Positions 1 through 7,099 of a DNA stretch of 8,496 bases are shown here, in pieces (the stretch's first letter is position 1; each line of letters opens with the position of its first letter). The stretch is from an uncultured archaeon (GTDB lineage Archaea; Micrarchaeota; Micrarchaeia; Micrarchaeales; CABMGC01): the NCBI GenBank assembly GCA_902385515.1, contig CABMGC010000031.1, positions 1 through 8,496 on the forward strand, read 5' to 3'. The position numbers and the translations under genes were made by a program. Below the pieces are notes generated by a model. It was not told the origin of the DNA, did not search any database, and saw only the letters and a program-made list of their open reading frames with translations.

Positions 1-687
1 GAGAGGGCCGGAAGGGTGACGACTCTTAACGGCGCGGTCGGGTCCATCTCGGTGGTCGGCGCCATATGGCCGCCGGGAGGAGATCTATCCGAGCCGGTGT
101 CGCAGGGAACGCTCAGGGTGATCAAGACCTTCTGGGCGCTCGACGCTTCGCTTGCGAACTCCAAGCATTTCCCGTCCATCAACTGGCTGTCAAGCTATTC
201 GCTTTACCTCAACGCCCTCGAGAAGTGGTACTCCGAAAACGTGAACAAGGAGTTCATTCCGAACAGGAACAAGGCCATGGCGCTGCTTCAGAGGGAGGCC
301 GAGCTAAAGGACATCGTCCAGCTGGTAGGAGCCGACGCGCTGCCGGACAGCGAGCGGGTCATACTTGAAATAGGGAAGATGCTTAGGGAGAACTTCCTGA
401 GGCAGAACGCCTACGACGAGATGGACGCCTACACGAGCCTCGGCAAGCAGAGCGCAATGCTCAGGGAGACGCTCCATTTCAGCGACAGGGCCGCGGAGGC
501 CGTTGCGAAGGGGGTCTCGGTGGACAAGGTCATGGCGGTCGCGGTGAAGCCGAAGCTGGCGAGGATGAAGGAGGTCAAGGAGTCCGACGTCGAGAAGGAG
601 GCCAAGGCCATCGGTGCCGAGATTGACACGGAGTTCGGCAAGCTGATAAAGGAGGAGGCTACCGTGGAGGAGAAGGTGAGCAAATGA
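1..687 (+). CDS. atpA: A-type ATP synthase catalytic subunit A, C-terminal part (5' end outside window)
   Basis: This is the C-terminal 228 residues of the catalytic A subunit of the archaeal A1A0 ATP synthase, which makes or hydrolyses ATP in the membrane-peripheral A1 head. The frame is open from base 1 and begins inside the conserved ERAGRV stretch, so the GTG at 16 is not a start; the true start lies upstream of the window. Seen here: GSISVVGAIWPPGGDLSEPV at residues 14-33, the family loop for subunit A, and PSINWLSSYS at 58-67, which follows the alpha/beta ATPase signature. A helical C-terminal domain follows. The Walker A motif would be upstream and is not visible. The stop overlaps the atpB start by 4 nt (ATGA), indicating translational coupling. 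The A-type rather than F-type assignment rests on family-specific motifs and on the A-B-D gene order. Confidence 0.96.
   Translation, partial: ERAGRVTTLNGAVGSISVVGAIWPPGGDLSEPVSQGTLRVIKTFWALDASLANSKHFPSINWLSSYSLYLNALEKWYSENVNKEFIPNRNKAMALLQREAELKDIVQLVGADALPDSERVILEIGKMLRENFLRQNAYDEMDAYTSLGKQSAMLRETLHFSDRAAEAVAKGVSVDKVMAVAVKPKLARMKEVKESDVEKEAKAIGAEIDTEFGKLIKEEATVEEKVSK
675..680 (+). promoter_or_regulatory. ribosome binding site of atpB
   Basis: GGTGAG lies inside the last codons of atpA, 3 nt before the atpB ATG. It matches the archaeal anti-Shine-Dalgarno (16S 3' end ...AUCACCUCC) and confirms the start chosen. Confidence 0.7.
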
Positions 688-2075
688 GATTTGACGTAGA
701 ATACAAAACGATCGAGCGCGTGGCCGGGCCGCTGGTAGTGGTGAACGGCGTTAGGAATGCCGCGTACGGCGAGATAGTCAGCGTCAACCTGCAGGACGGG
801 GAGAAGAGGCTAGGGCAGGTGCTTGAGAGCGCGGACGGCTTCGCAGTCGTCCAGGTCTTCGGACCCACCAGCGGGATAAGCGTCGAATCCACTTCGGTCA
901 GCTTCCTGGGAGAGACTTTCAGGTCGAGCATAAGCGACGACATGCTCGGAAGGATATTCAACGGGCAGGGCAAGCCGCGCGACGGGGGGGCGGAGATAAC
1001 GGGCGGAGAGAAGAGGGACATAAACGGAGAGCCTATGAACCCGGTGTCGAGGCAGATGCCTAGCGACTTCATAGAGACGGGTATATCCTCGATAGACTGC
1101 ATGATGACTCTTGTCAGGGGGCAGAAGCTCCCGATATTCTCCGGCTCAGGCCTTCCGCACAACCAGCTCGCCGCGCAGATCGCGAGGCAGGCCAAGGTCA
1201 AGAACATGAGTGAGAAGTTCGCAGTGGTCTTCGCGGGGATAGGGGTCACCTACGACGACGCCGCGTACTTCATGGACAACTTCAGGAAGACGGGCTCGCT
1301 GGAAAGGACCGTGGCGTTCATCAACCTCGCCGACGACCCTAGCATAGAGAGGATCCTCACGCCGAGGCTCGCTCTGACTACGGCGGAGTTCCTCGCGTAC
1401 GAGCGGGGCATGCACGTGCTGGTCATGCTGACCGACATGACGAACTACTGCGAGTCGCTAAGAGAACTCGCCAGCGCAAGGGAGGAGGTGCCTGGAAGAA
1501 GGGGATACCCCGGATACATGTACACGGACCTTGCGAGCCTTTACGAAAGGGCAGGGGTAATAAGGGGCAAGAAGGGAAGCATAACCCAGCTCGAGATCCT
1601 TACGATGCCGGGAGACGACGTCACGCACCCGATACCCGACCTCACCGGCTACATCACCGAGGGCCAGATAAACCTGAGCAGGGACCTCGTGAACAAGAAC
1701 CTGTACCCTGCGGTCAACCCGTTAGGATCGCTGTCAAGGCTCATGGGCAACGGCATCGGAGCAGGAAAGACCAGAGAGGACCACAGGGGAGTCGCAGACC
1801 AGCTAAGCGGGGCCTACTCAAGGGCGCAGGACGCAAGGAGCCTTAGCGCCATCATCGGCGCCGAGGCGTTGAGCGACAGCGACAAGGTGTATCTAAGCTT
1901 CGGAAACGATTTCGAGAAGAAGTTCATCGCGCAGGGAGAGTTCGAGGACAGGAGCATAGAGAAAACGCTGCAGATCGGATGGGACCTTCTCTCAGAGCTG
2001 CCCGAGGACGACCTGACGAGGATAAAGAGTGAGTACATAGCGAAGTACCACAGCAAACACAAGAGTGGTAAGTGA
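684..2075 (+). CDS. atpB: A-type ATP synthase regulatory subunit B
   Basis: Complete 463-residue non-catalytic B subunit of the A1 head, the usual length for archaeal B subunits; it alternates with subunit A in the hexamer. It has a beta-barrel N-terminus (about 1-75). The degenerate nucleotide loop FSGSGLPHN at 152-160 replaces a Walker A and is typical of B, not A. Further family motifs are VVFAGIGVTYDDA at 180-192, DMTNYCESLREL at 251-262 and GRRGYPGYMYTDL at 271-283. PAVNPLGSLS at 342-351 matches the alpha/beta ATPase signature. The ATG at 684 is supported by GGTGAG (675-680) 3 nt upstream and by the ATGA overlap with atpA. The stop overlaps the atpD start, so A, B and D form one transcription unit. 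Nothing looks broken. Confidence 0.97.
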   Translation: MRFDVEYKTIERVAGPLVVVNGVRNAAYGEIVSVNLQDGEKRLGQVLESADGFAVVQVFGPTSGISVESTSVSFLGETFRSSISDDMLGRIFNGQGKPRDGGAEITGGEKRDINGEPMNPVSRQMPSDFIETGISSIDCMMTLVRGQKLPIFSGSGLPHNQLAAQIARQAKVKNMSEKFAVVFAGIGVTYDDAAYFMDNFRKTGSLERTVAFINLADDPSIERILTPRLALTTAEFLAYERGMHVLVMLTDMTNYCESLRELASAREEVPGRRGYPGYMYTDLASLYERAGVIRGKKGSITQLEILTMPGDDVTHPIPDLTGYITEGQINLSRDLVNKNLYPAVNPLGSLSRLMGNGIGAGKTREDHRGVADQLSGAYSRAQDARSLSAIIGAEALSDSDKVYLSFGNDFEKKFIAQGEFEDRSIEKTLQIGWDLLSELPEDDLTRIKSEYIAKYHSKHKSGK

Positions 2076-2695
2076 TGGCTAGGATAAACCCTACCAGGAT
2101 GAACCTGATCAACCTCAAGAAGAGCGTCAAGCTTGCGGCCAAGGGCCACGGCCTTCTCCGGAAAAAGAGGGAGGCGCTGGTCATGGAGTTCTTCAAGATA
2201 CTCCAGAAGTCGGAGGCGGACAGGTCAAGGCTTCAGGAGATGCTCTCTTCGTCATACAAGACCACCGCCATAGCTTCGACCTTTGTTGGGGACTTCGAGC
2301 TCGAGCAGGCCGGCGCGCGCGTAACCGACAGCAGCGCGGTCAGCCTCGGAGTTCGGAACGTGATGGGCGTTCGGATACCTGTCATAAACGCGGAGTTCGG
2401 GGCGAGGAAGACGAGCGGGATCATCCAGACCAACATCGCGGTCAGCGACGTGGAGGACGCGTTCCTCGAGGTTAAGCTGATGATAATCGAGATCGCAAAA
2501 AGGGAGCAGGGGCTCAGGAGGCTTGTGCTCGAGATCGACAAGGTCAAGAGGAGGGTCAACGCGCTCGAGAACATAGTGATCCCGAACCTGAAGAAGCAGT
2601 CCTCCTACATCTCGCTTAGGCTAAACGAGATGGACAGGGACACCTTCTCGTCGCTCAAGCACGTAAAAAAGAGGCTGGCCAAGGCCCAGAGCTGA
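2075..2695 (+). CDS. atpD: A-type ATP synthase central stalk subunit D
   Basis: Subunit D forms the long coiled-coil rotor shaft inside the A3B3 hexamer. The 206 residues are the normal family length. The N-terminal helix has the hallmark INPTRMNLINLKK (residues 4-16), followed by a basic coil KGHGLLRKKREAL (23-35). The C-terminal helix carries RRVNALENIVIP at 159-170, the most conserved block of the family, and continues through an R/K/E-rich coiled coil to the end. The start is taken as the ATG at 2075, which overlaps the atpB stop by one base (TGATG). A GTG one codon earlier (2072) would give a GTGA overlap and one extra residue and cannot be excluded. No strong ribosome binding site is visible, so reinitiation after atpB is likely. 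It is the last ATP synthase gene here, and the next gene has its own promoter-like element. Confidence 0.95.
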   Translation: MARINPTRMNLINLKKSVKLAAKGHGLLRKKREALVMEFFKILQKSEADRSRLQEMLSSSYKTTAIASTFVGDFELEQAGARVTDSSAVSLGVRNVMGVRIPVINAEFGARKTSGIIQTNIAVSDVEDAFLEVKLMIIEIAKREQGLRRLVLEIDKVKRRVNALENIVIPNLKKQSSYISLRLNEMDRDTFSSLKHVKKRLAKAQS

Positions 2696-2728
2696 AACGC
2701 CGCCCTGCGAGCCGTAGTTTCTCTGACG

Positions 2729-2740
2729 GAAAAATTAAAA
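2729..2740 (+). promoter_or_regulatory. probable archaeal BRE/box A promoter of the methyltransferase-dph6 pair
   Basis: GGAAAAATTAAAA in the 85-nt gap after atpD resembles a purine-rich BRE followed by an A/T-rich box A. A transcript starting about 25 nt downstream (near 2760) would have a leader of roughly 20 nt before the ATG at 2781. No clear T-tract terminator for the ATP synthase operon is visible in the same gap. Confidence 0.5.
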
Positions 2741-2780
2741 TGCGTGCGCTAGCAATGATTACCAACGATAGTGAAACGAA

Positions 2781-3530
2781 ATGGCAGGGCAAACGCAGTG
2801 GGATAGGATCGCTGATGAATACGACAAGAGCGTCGGAGAGGAGGGAGACTTCGTCCACACGAGGTACATAAACCCTGCGATCTTCAAGTTTCTCGGCAAC
2901 GCAAAAGGCAGGTCGATACTCGACCTCGGGTGCGGCAACGGCTACCTGTCAAGGATGCTCGCAAGGAAGGGAGCCAAGGTTGTAGGCGTGGACGCGTCCC
3001 AGAGAATGCTCGACATCGCCAAGGAACGCGAAGCCTCCGAGATGCTCGGAATAAGGTATTTTCTAAACGACGCCTCGGACATGAAAGACATCAGGAGCGG
3101 ATCCGTCGACTGCGCAATAAGCAACATGGCGCTCCACAACGTCCAAAACATAAAGGGCACTGCGAAGGAATGCGCAAGGGTGCTCAGGCGCAAAGGCAGG
3201 ATCATATTCTCGATAGTTCATCCCCTGCGCGACGTTTCGGTGATAAGGAAAGGCGCCGGCGGCTACCACGCGGAAGTGAAGAGATATGGAGACGAGTTCA
3301 AGGTCGCCAACCTGCTAGCAAAGAGAAAGGGGTGGGCCGCAACGCATTCCTACCACAGGCCGCTCGAGTTCTATTTCGACAGCTTCATCGCGGCGGGCTT
3401 CATGGTGTCCGGATTCCGGGAGATAGCCAACACATACAAGGACGGGATAAGGATCTCCGAGGGGAAACTGCTCGCGTTCAAAAAGTCATTTCCTTCTTTT
3501 CTGGTAGTGCAGTGTACGAAAATTAAGTGA
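2781..3530 (+). CDS. class I SAM-dependent methyltransferase (Methyltransf_11/UbiE-BioC-like)
   Basis: A 249-residue soluble methyltransferase that transfers a methyl group from S-adenosylmethionine; the acceptor cannot be named. The N-terminal WDRIADEYDKS (7-17) is the usual opening of small-molecule methyltransferases of this group. Motif I, ILDLGCGNGYLS, lies at 46-57 with the glycine-rich SAM loop. The acidic residue of motif II is D71 in VVGVDAS. VDCAISNMALHNV (109-121) is the motif following the adenine-binding segment, and ARVLRRKGRIIFSIVHP (132-148) is the post-motif III strand. The C-terminal part (about 150-249) is the variable substrate-specific region. The ATG start has only a weak GTGA upstream, but a box A-like element sits at a suitable distance. 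The dph6 gene begins 4 nt after the stop, so the two are probably cotranscribed. It is not DphB/Dph5, which has an unrelated fold. Confidence 0.88.
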   Translation: MAGQTQWDRIADEYDKSVGEEGDFVHTRYINPAIFKFLGNAKGRSILDLGCGNGYLSRMLARKGAKVVGVDASQRMLDIAKEREASEMLGIRYFLNDASDMKDIRSGSVDCAISNMALHNVQNIKGTAKECARVLRRKGRIIFSIVHPLRDVSVIRKGAGGYHAEVKRYGDEFKVANLLAKRKGWAATHSYHRPLEFYFDSFIAAGFMVSGFREIANTYKDGIRISEGKLLAFKKSFPSFLVVQCTKIK

Positions 3531-3534
3531 TGAA

Positions 3535-4203
3535 ATGAGCAACGCGTGCCTGTTCAGCGGCGGGAAGGATTCCACTCTGGCGCTTCACAAGGTAATAACT
3601 TCCGGAATAGCCATTGACCTTCTCATCACCATACGCCCGGTGAGCAAGGAGAGCTACATGTTCCACTATCCCAACGTCGATTACACCGAGCTCCAGGCGG
3701 AGGCTCTGGGCATAAGGCATGTCTTCGCGGACACGGAGGGCGTGAAGGAGAAGGAGCTCGCCGACCTGGAGCGCGCGCTGGTGGACAACGGCGTGGAGCT
3801 TCTTGTGACTGGCGCCACCTACAGCAAATACCAGGGGGACCGCATAAACGCCATGGCGAAGAGGCTCGGAATAGAGCACATCGCACCGCTCTGGCACATA
3901 GACCCCGCAAAGGAGCTAAGCGAGCTCGCAGACAATTACGAAGTGATAATAACCTCTGTCTCCGCCGAGGGATTTGACGAGACGTTCCTTGGCAGGCGAA
4001 TAGACAATGAGATGATTGAAAGGATCATTGGCCTTAGTAAAAGGTATGGCGTAAATCCCCTGTTCGAAGGAGGCGAGGCGGAGACCTTCGTGCTAGATGC
4101 GCCGCTGTTCAGTAAAAAGATCGTGATAAAAAAATCAAAATCAGAGTTTGCCAATGGAAGGGGCACGTTCACTATCGAAAGCGCCGAACTTGAAAGCAAA
4201 TAG
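3535..4203 (+). CDS. dph6: diphthine--ammonia ligase (Dph6 family PP-loop ATPase)
   Basis: Catalyses the last, ATP-dependent amidation of diphthine to diphthamide on the conserved histidine of translation elongation factor 2, in the cytoplasm. The 222 residues match the single-domain archaeal form. Seen: the PP-loop SGGKDS at 8-13; TGATYSKYQGDRI at 92-104, equivalent to the family's GALYSxYQxxRV; and FEGGEAETFVLDAPLF at 177-192, the Dph6 signature that separates it from other PP-loop enzymes such as tRNA-modifying TilS/TtcA. The ATG at 3535 follows the methyltransferase stop by 4 nt, and GTGAT (3527-3531) lies 3 nt upstream as a ribosome binding site overlapping that stop. The ending is A/T-rich (several AAA/AAT codons around 4125-4160), just before the promoter of the next gene. 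The assignment rests on motifs; specificity is inferred from the family. Confidence 0.9.
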   Translation: MSNACLFSGGKDSTLALHKVITSGIAIDLLITIRPVSKESYMFHYPNVDYTELQAEALGIRHVFADTEGVKEKELADLERALVDNGVELLVTGATYSKYQGDRINAMAKRLGIEHIAPLWHIDPAKELSELADNYEVIITSVSAEGFDETFLGRRIDNEMIERIIGLSKRYGVNPLFEGGEAETFVLDAPLFSKKIVIKKSKSEFANGRGTFTIESAELESK

Positions 4204-4219
4204 CGCCGCCTCGCGAGGG

Positions 4220-4229
4220 TTTAAATATT
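4220..4229 (+). promoter_or_regulatory. archaeal box A (TATA) of the small membrane protein gene
   Basis: TTTAAATATT stands out in G+C-rich surroundings 17 nt after the dph6 stop. With the normal box A-to-start distance, transcription would begin near 4248-4252. That excludes the upstream TTG (4148) and ATG (4235) as starts and places the GGTGA at 4249-4253 at the very 5' end of the message. Confidence 0.7.
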
Positions 4230-4248
4230 CTGAAATGCAGAAAGGTTT

Positions 4249-4253
4249 GGTGA
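4249..4253 (+). promoter_or_regulatory. ribosome binding site deciding a TTG start
   Basis: GGTGA followed after 5 nt by the in-frame TTG at 4259. It is the only good archaeal ribosome binding site near any candidate start of this gene and agrees with the transcript start expected from the box A upstream. Confidence 0.5.
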
Positions 4254-4258
4254 ATTCC

Positions 4259-4645
4259 TTGAGCACTCAGATCATGCAACGCGACCCGCAGGCTGCGGAA
4301 AAGACAGAACCAAGAGGGATTGGCAGCTACGTTTCCAATTTCGTCTCTCCTTATGCCGGCGCGGCCCGCGATGCGGTTACAAAGGTCACGGGCATCGCCG
4401 AGTTCAAGCTGAAGGCCGCATGGAGCGCTGGCGCCGCGCTGGACATAATCGGCGTCGGCCTGCTAATCAGAGCCAACGACCTGAACGCGCTCGGCCACAG
4501 CCTAGGAAACGATACCATCATCAAGGCAAGCATGCCCATCTATCTGGCAACTGCCGCGGTGCTGGCCTTAGGAATCCCGCTGGTTACTGTCACCCCGGCG
4601 CTGATGACGGGCAAGGAAAAACTTTCCGAAGCAAAGCGCGCGTGA
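4259..4645 (+). CDS. small two-helix membrane protein of unknown function
   Basis: Not recognised. From the TTG at 4259 it is 128 residues. A polar, charged N-terminus (1-50; RDPQAAEKTEPRG, then YVSNFVSPYAG) is followed by a hydrophobic helix at about 52-71 (AAWSAGAALDIIGVGLLI), a polar connecting loop RANDLNALGHSLGNDT, and a second helix at about 90-116 ending in a lysine-rich tail (GKEKLSEAKRA). This suggests a two-pass or hairpin membrane protein with no signal peptide. Start choice: GGTGA (4249-4253) lies 5 nt before the TTG, and the box A at 4220-4229 predicts a transcript beginning just upstream. The ATG at 4235 has no ribosome binding site and would fall before the transcript start; ATG 4274 is the other in-frame option. 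It appears to be a monocistronic gene with its own promoter, with another promoter-like box before the following aminotransferase. Confidence 0.72.
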   Translation: MSTQIMQRDPQAAEKTEPRGIGSYVSNFVSPYAGAARDAVTKVTGIAEFKLKAAWSAGAALDIIGVGLLIRANDLNALGHSLGNDTIIKASMPIYLATAAVLALGIPLVTVTPALMTGKEKLSEAKRA

Positions 4646-4658
4646 TATTCGCACCTCG

Positions 4659-4681
4659 GACGGGCCGTGCCGCACGGCGTC
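4659..4681. repeat. short GC-rich inverted repeat between genes
   Basis: GCCGTG-CCG-CACGGC (4664-4678) forms a perfect 6-bp stem with a 3-nt loop, extendable by GAC/GTC (4659-4661 and 4679-4681) if two G residues bulge. It lies 13 nt after the membrane protein stop and immediately before the box A-like TATTTAA. It could act as a transcript 3'-end structure or an operator; no T-tract follows, so a classical intrinsic terminator is not supported. Confidence 0.4.
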
Positions 4682-4683
4682 AG

Positions 4684-4692
4684 GTATTTAAC
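4684..4692 (+). promoter_or_regulatory. probable box A of the aminotransferase gene
   Basis: GTATTTAAC in an otherwise G+C-rich gap. Transcription about 25 nt downstream (near 4713) would give a leader of roughly 14 nt before the ATG at 4727, which has no obvious ribosome binding site of its own. Confidence 0.5.
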
Positions 4693-4726
4693 GATATCAT
4701 TCGCTAGGTAATAATACGGCGAGCTC

Positions 4727-5944
4727 ATGGGCATACTATCCAAACGGAGCGTATACGCGATAAACCCCATAGAGGAGGAGGACCGGGTCGCCGACGAGCT
4801 CTCGCGCGAAGGCAAGCAGGTCATAAAGCTGAACCGGGGGGATCCCGCGGTCTATTTCAAGACGCCGAAGTACATGATTGACGCGTACGTGAGGGCGCTA
4901 AAAGAAGGCAAGACCGGCTACTCCGACCCGCGTGGAATAAGGGAGCTCCGGGAAGCAGTGGCGCTAAGCTACAGAAGAAAGAACAACGTTAACACCGACG
5001 CCGAGCACGTGATAGTCACGCAGGGGCTCAGTGAGGCCATATCGATGGTGAACTCGGCGCTGATAAACGAAGGCGACAGGGCGGTCTTATTCAGGCCTAG
5101 CTATCCGCTATACAGGCAGTACCTGAAGATCTGCGGCGGCGTCGAGATCGACGGGAGGTACGACGAAAGCAACAGGTGGAGCATAGACGTGGATTCGGTG
5201 GCGAAGGCCCTTAGAAGATCTCCGAAAGGGAAAAAGCCGAAGTATCTTCTTGTTACGAACCCGAACAACCCGACGGGCACGGTCCTCGACAGGAAAGTTC
5301 TGGGCGAGATAGTCGACCTTGCGAACGAGCACGGAGTGCTCCTCATAGGAGACGAGATATATGACGAGCTCGTCTTCGGCGGCGTCAGGTTCACGAGCCT
5401 GTGCGAACTCGCGGAGGGAGTCCCGCACATAATAATGAACGGTGCGTCGAAGGACTTTGACGCGACAGGCTTCAGGCTCGGATTTCTGCTCATGCCAGAA
5501 GACGACAAGGTGTCGAAAGAAGTCAGGGAAAAGATCAGGGATTTCGCGACGCTCAGGCTGTCTTCGAACACGCCTGCGCAGTACGCTTTCGCCGAGGGGC
5601 TGAACAACAGCTCTGCGCACGCGAAGGCCCTGCGGCCGATGCTGAGGCAGATAGAGGACAGGGTCTCATTCGCCACCAGACTTATAAACGAGAGCGGCTA
5701 CATGAAGACTGTAAGGCCGGGCGGAGCGTACTACATATTCCCCAGGATAGACCTGAGCGGCACGGACCTTCGATCGGACAAGGAATTCGTAGACAGGCTG
5801 CTAAAGGAGGAGCATGTCCAGCTGACCCGCGGCTCGGGGTTCGGAGAAAATGGCCATATACGCATCGTCGCGCTGCCTGGGAAAAACATAATAAAATCAG
5901 CGATAGATAATATGAATCTGTTCTGTAAGCGGCATAGCACTTAA
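4727..5944 (+). CDS. class I/II PLP-dependent aminotransferase (alanine/aspartate aminotransferase-like)
   Basis: A 405-residue fold-type I aminotransferase moving an amino group between an amino acid and a 2-oxo acid through pyridoxal phosphate; alanine or a related small amino acid is the best guess from overall pattern. Landmarks in order: YSDPRGIRELREAVA at 65-79, the substrate-channel region; VTNPNNPTG at 176-184 with the PLP-contacting Asn; GDEIYDELVF at 208-217, in which D209 pairs with the pyridine nitrogen and Y212 contacts the cofactor; GASKDFDATGFRLGF at 239-253, with Schiff-base lysine K242 and phosphate-binding R250; GGAYYIFPR at 332-340; and HIRI at 377-380, whose R379 should bind the substrate carboxylate. 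All key residues are present, so it should be active. It probably starts its own transcript. The adenylating-enzyme gene begins 24 nt after the stop, so read-through is possible. Confidence 0.92.
   Translation: MGILSKRSVYAINPIEEEDRVADELSREGKQVIKLNRGDPAVYFKTPKYMIDAYVRALKEGKTGYSDPRGIRELREAVALSYRRKNNVNTDAEHVIVTQGLSEAISMVNSALINEGDRAVLFRPSYPLYRQYLKICGGVEIDGRYDESNRWSIDVDSVAKALRRSPKGKKPKYLLVTNPNNPTGTVLDRKVLGEIVDLANEHGVLLIGDEIYDELVFGGVRFTSLCELAEGVPHIIMNGASKDFDATGFRLGFLLMPEDDKVSKEVREKIRDFATLRLSSNTPAQYAFAEGLNNSSAHAKALRPMLRQIEDRVSFATRLINESGYMKTVRPGGAYYIFPRIDLSGTDLRSDKEFVDRLLKEEHVQLTRGSGFGENGHIRIVALPGKNIIKSAIDNMNLFCKRHST
5881..5916 (+). promoter_or_regulatory. possible internal promoter region for the adenylating enzyme-binding protein pair
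   Basis: The last codons of the aminotransferase turn abruptly A/T-rich (GAAAAACATAATAAAATC at 5881-5898, then GATAATATGAAT). Either could serve as box A for a transcript beginning about 5915-5935 and reading the gene that starts at 5969. This is a composition argument only. Confidence 0.28.
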
Positions 5945-5968
5945 CTGAAAGTCACCCGGGATGGAAAA

Positions 5969-7093
5969 ATGACTGAAGATTCAACAAACGCCAAAAAAAA
6001 GCTTTTGAACCACTTCGGCATCAGCACAGAAGGTAACGACTTCTGGAAGCGCGTGCCCTTTTCCGATAAGTCCCATTTGGATAATTTCATCCCCTCTTCC
6101 AAGTTTGCGTACCTCTTTACGACAGGAGGCTCTACTGGTGAGTCGTCCCTCGTATTTACGGGCAAAGAGTCGATGGAAGCGCAACTGACGACCGCATGCT
6201 TGACATTTGACTATTTCGGCGTGACTGAAAAAGACAACGTCGCGATGTTACTGTCCCTCAAAACCAGGAGCTTCCAGTTATTCACCGAGGCGTGCGTAAA
6301 ACGCGGCACGGGCGTAATTCCCTTAGGTGCCTGGAACTCTAGCCCGATAAGCCAAACAGTAAGAATAATTGAAAAAGTCAGGCCCACGGTTTGGGAAGGG
6401 ATCAGCAGCTACCTGCTCTCGGTAATGTGTAAGGTGAAACCCGAGTATCTTCCGAGGTGCATAATAACTGGCGCCGAACCTACCCTTAACTGGCAAATAA
6501 GGAAATGCAAAGAGCTCGGAGTAAAAATGTACACCAGGTATAGCACGGCAGAGGGGGGACAGTGCGGGGCGTCAAAGTATGACGACCCAAACAGAATGGA
6601 TGTCATAGGAAACAGCACCTACGTCGAAACCGTTGAAAAAAGCATGGGCGATGCGATTGTCGTTACTGACCTTAACAATTTCGTGATGCCAATAATACGT
6701 TTCGTGCCGGGGGACATCGTCAAGAATGTGAAGTATAATGACGACGACTCTGTCAAAGAATTTACCTATGACAAGCGCATGGACGATGAAGTCAAAATAA
6801 ACGGTTGTGCCTATTCAAAGGCAGACATCATAAGCAGGCTAGGCACCTGCACTCAGGATTTCGCGTTCCGCATAAAGAATGCCGGGAAGTTGGACGTCAT
6901 CGAGATAACCACGACAGAAGAACACAAGTCAGAGGAAGAGGCCATCCTTAGATCTGTCGATGACATCGGCGCTGAAAAAAGCGTGGTCTTCGGCGACGCA
7001 GCATCCCTGCCGAAGACCTCCAATGGAAAGCGCAAATACGTAATCGACATGAGGGGAATCCAAAGCGTCCCGGCCACTGCGCCGCAGAAATGA
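5969..7093 (+). CDS. compact PaaK/CapK-like adenylate-forming enzyme (ANL superfamily)
   Basis: A 374-residue enzyme predicted to activate a carboxylic acid as an acyl-adenylate with ATP, and probably to pass it to CoA or another acceptor; the substrate is not identifiable. ANL motifs in order: TTGGSTGES at 51-59 (A3 phosphate-binding loop), YSTAEGG at 191-197 (A5), PIIRFVPGD at 241-249 (A7, as in phenylacetate-CoA ligases), DDEVKINGCAYSKADI at 272-287 (A8 hinge) and PKTSNGKRKYVID at 348-360, whose K354 corresponds to the catalytic A10 lysine. Both N- and C-terminal ANL domains are present. The protein is shorter than typical PaaK (about 430), mainly before the A3 loop. The ATG at 5969 has only a weak GGATGG upstream; the ATG at 5961 meets a stop at once. 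Codon use is more A/T-rich than upstream genes. A secreted binding protein follows after 6 nt, and a second copy of this gene begins at 8255. Confidence 0.82.
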   Translation: MTEDSTNAKKKLLNHFGISTEGNDFWKRVPFSDKSHLDNFIPSSKFAYLFTTGGSTGESSLVFTGKESMEAQLTTACLTFDYFGVTEKDNVAMLLSLKTRSFQLFTEACVKRGTGVIPLGAWNSSPISQTVRIIEKVRPTVWEGISSYLLSVMCKVKPEYLPRCIITGAEPTLNWQIRKCKELGVKMYTRYSTAEGGQCGASKYDDPNRMDVIGNSTYVETVEKSMGDAIVVTDLNNFVMPIIRFVPGDIVKNVKYNDDDSVKEFTYDKRMDDEVKINGCAYSKADIISRLGTCTQDFAFRIKNAGKLDVIEITTTEEHKSEEEAILRSVDDIGAEKSVVFGDAASLPKTSNGKRKYVIDMRGIQSVPATAPQK

Positions 7094-7099
7094 AAAATA

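Noticed and set aside
16..687. A complete gene starting at GTG 16
   Set aside because: The frame is open to base 1 and encodes the conserved ERAGRV block directly before it, so this is the interior of atpA.
2781..4203. Reading the methyltransferase as the diphthine synthase (DphB/Dph5) partner of dph6
   Set aside because: Diphthine synthase belongs to the tetrapyrrole-methylase fold. This protein has the class I DLGCGNG SAM motif and an UbiE/BioC-like layout. Adjacency alone does not make it a diphthamide gene.
4148..4258. Upstream extension of the small membrane protein gene, from TTG 4148 or ATG 4235
   Set aside because: The TTG start would lie inside dph6 and the ATG would precede the transcript start predicted from the box A. 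Neither has a ribosome binding site, and the added residues look like out-of-frame dph6 sequence.
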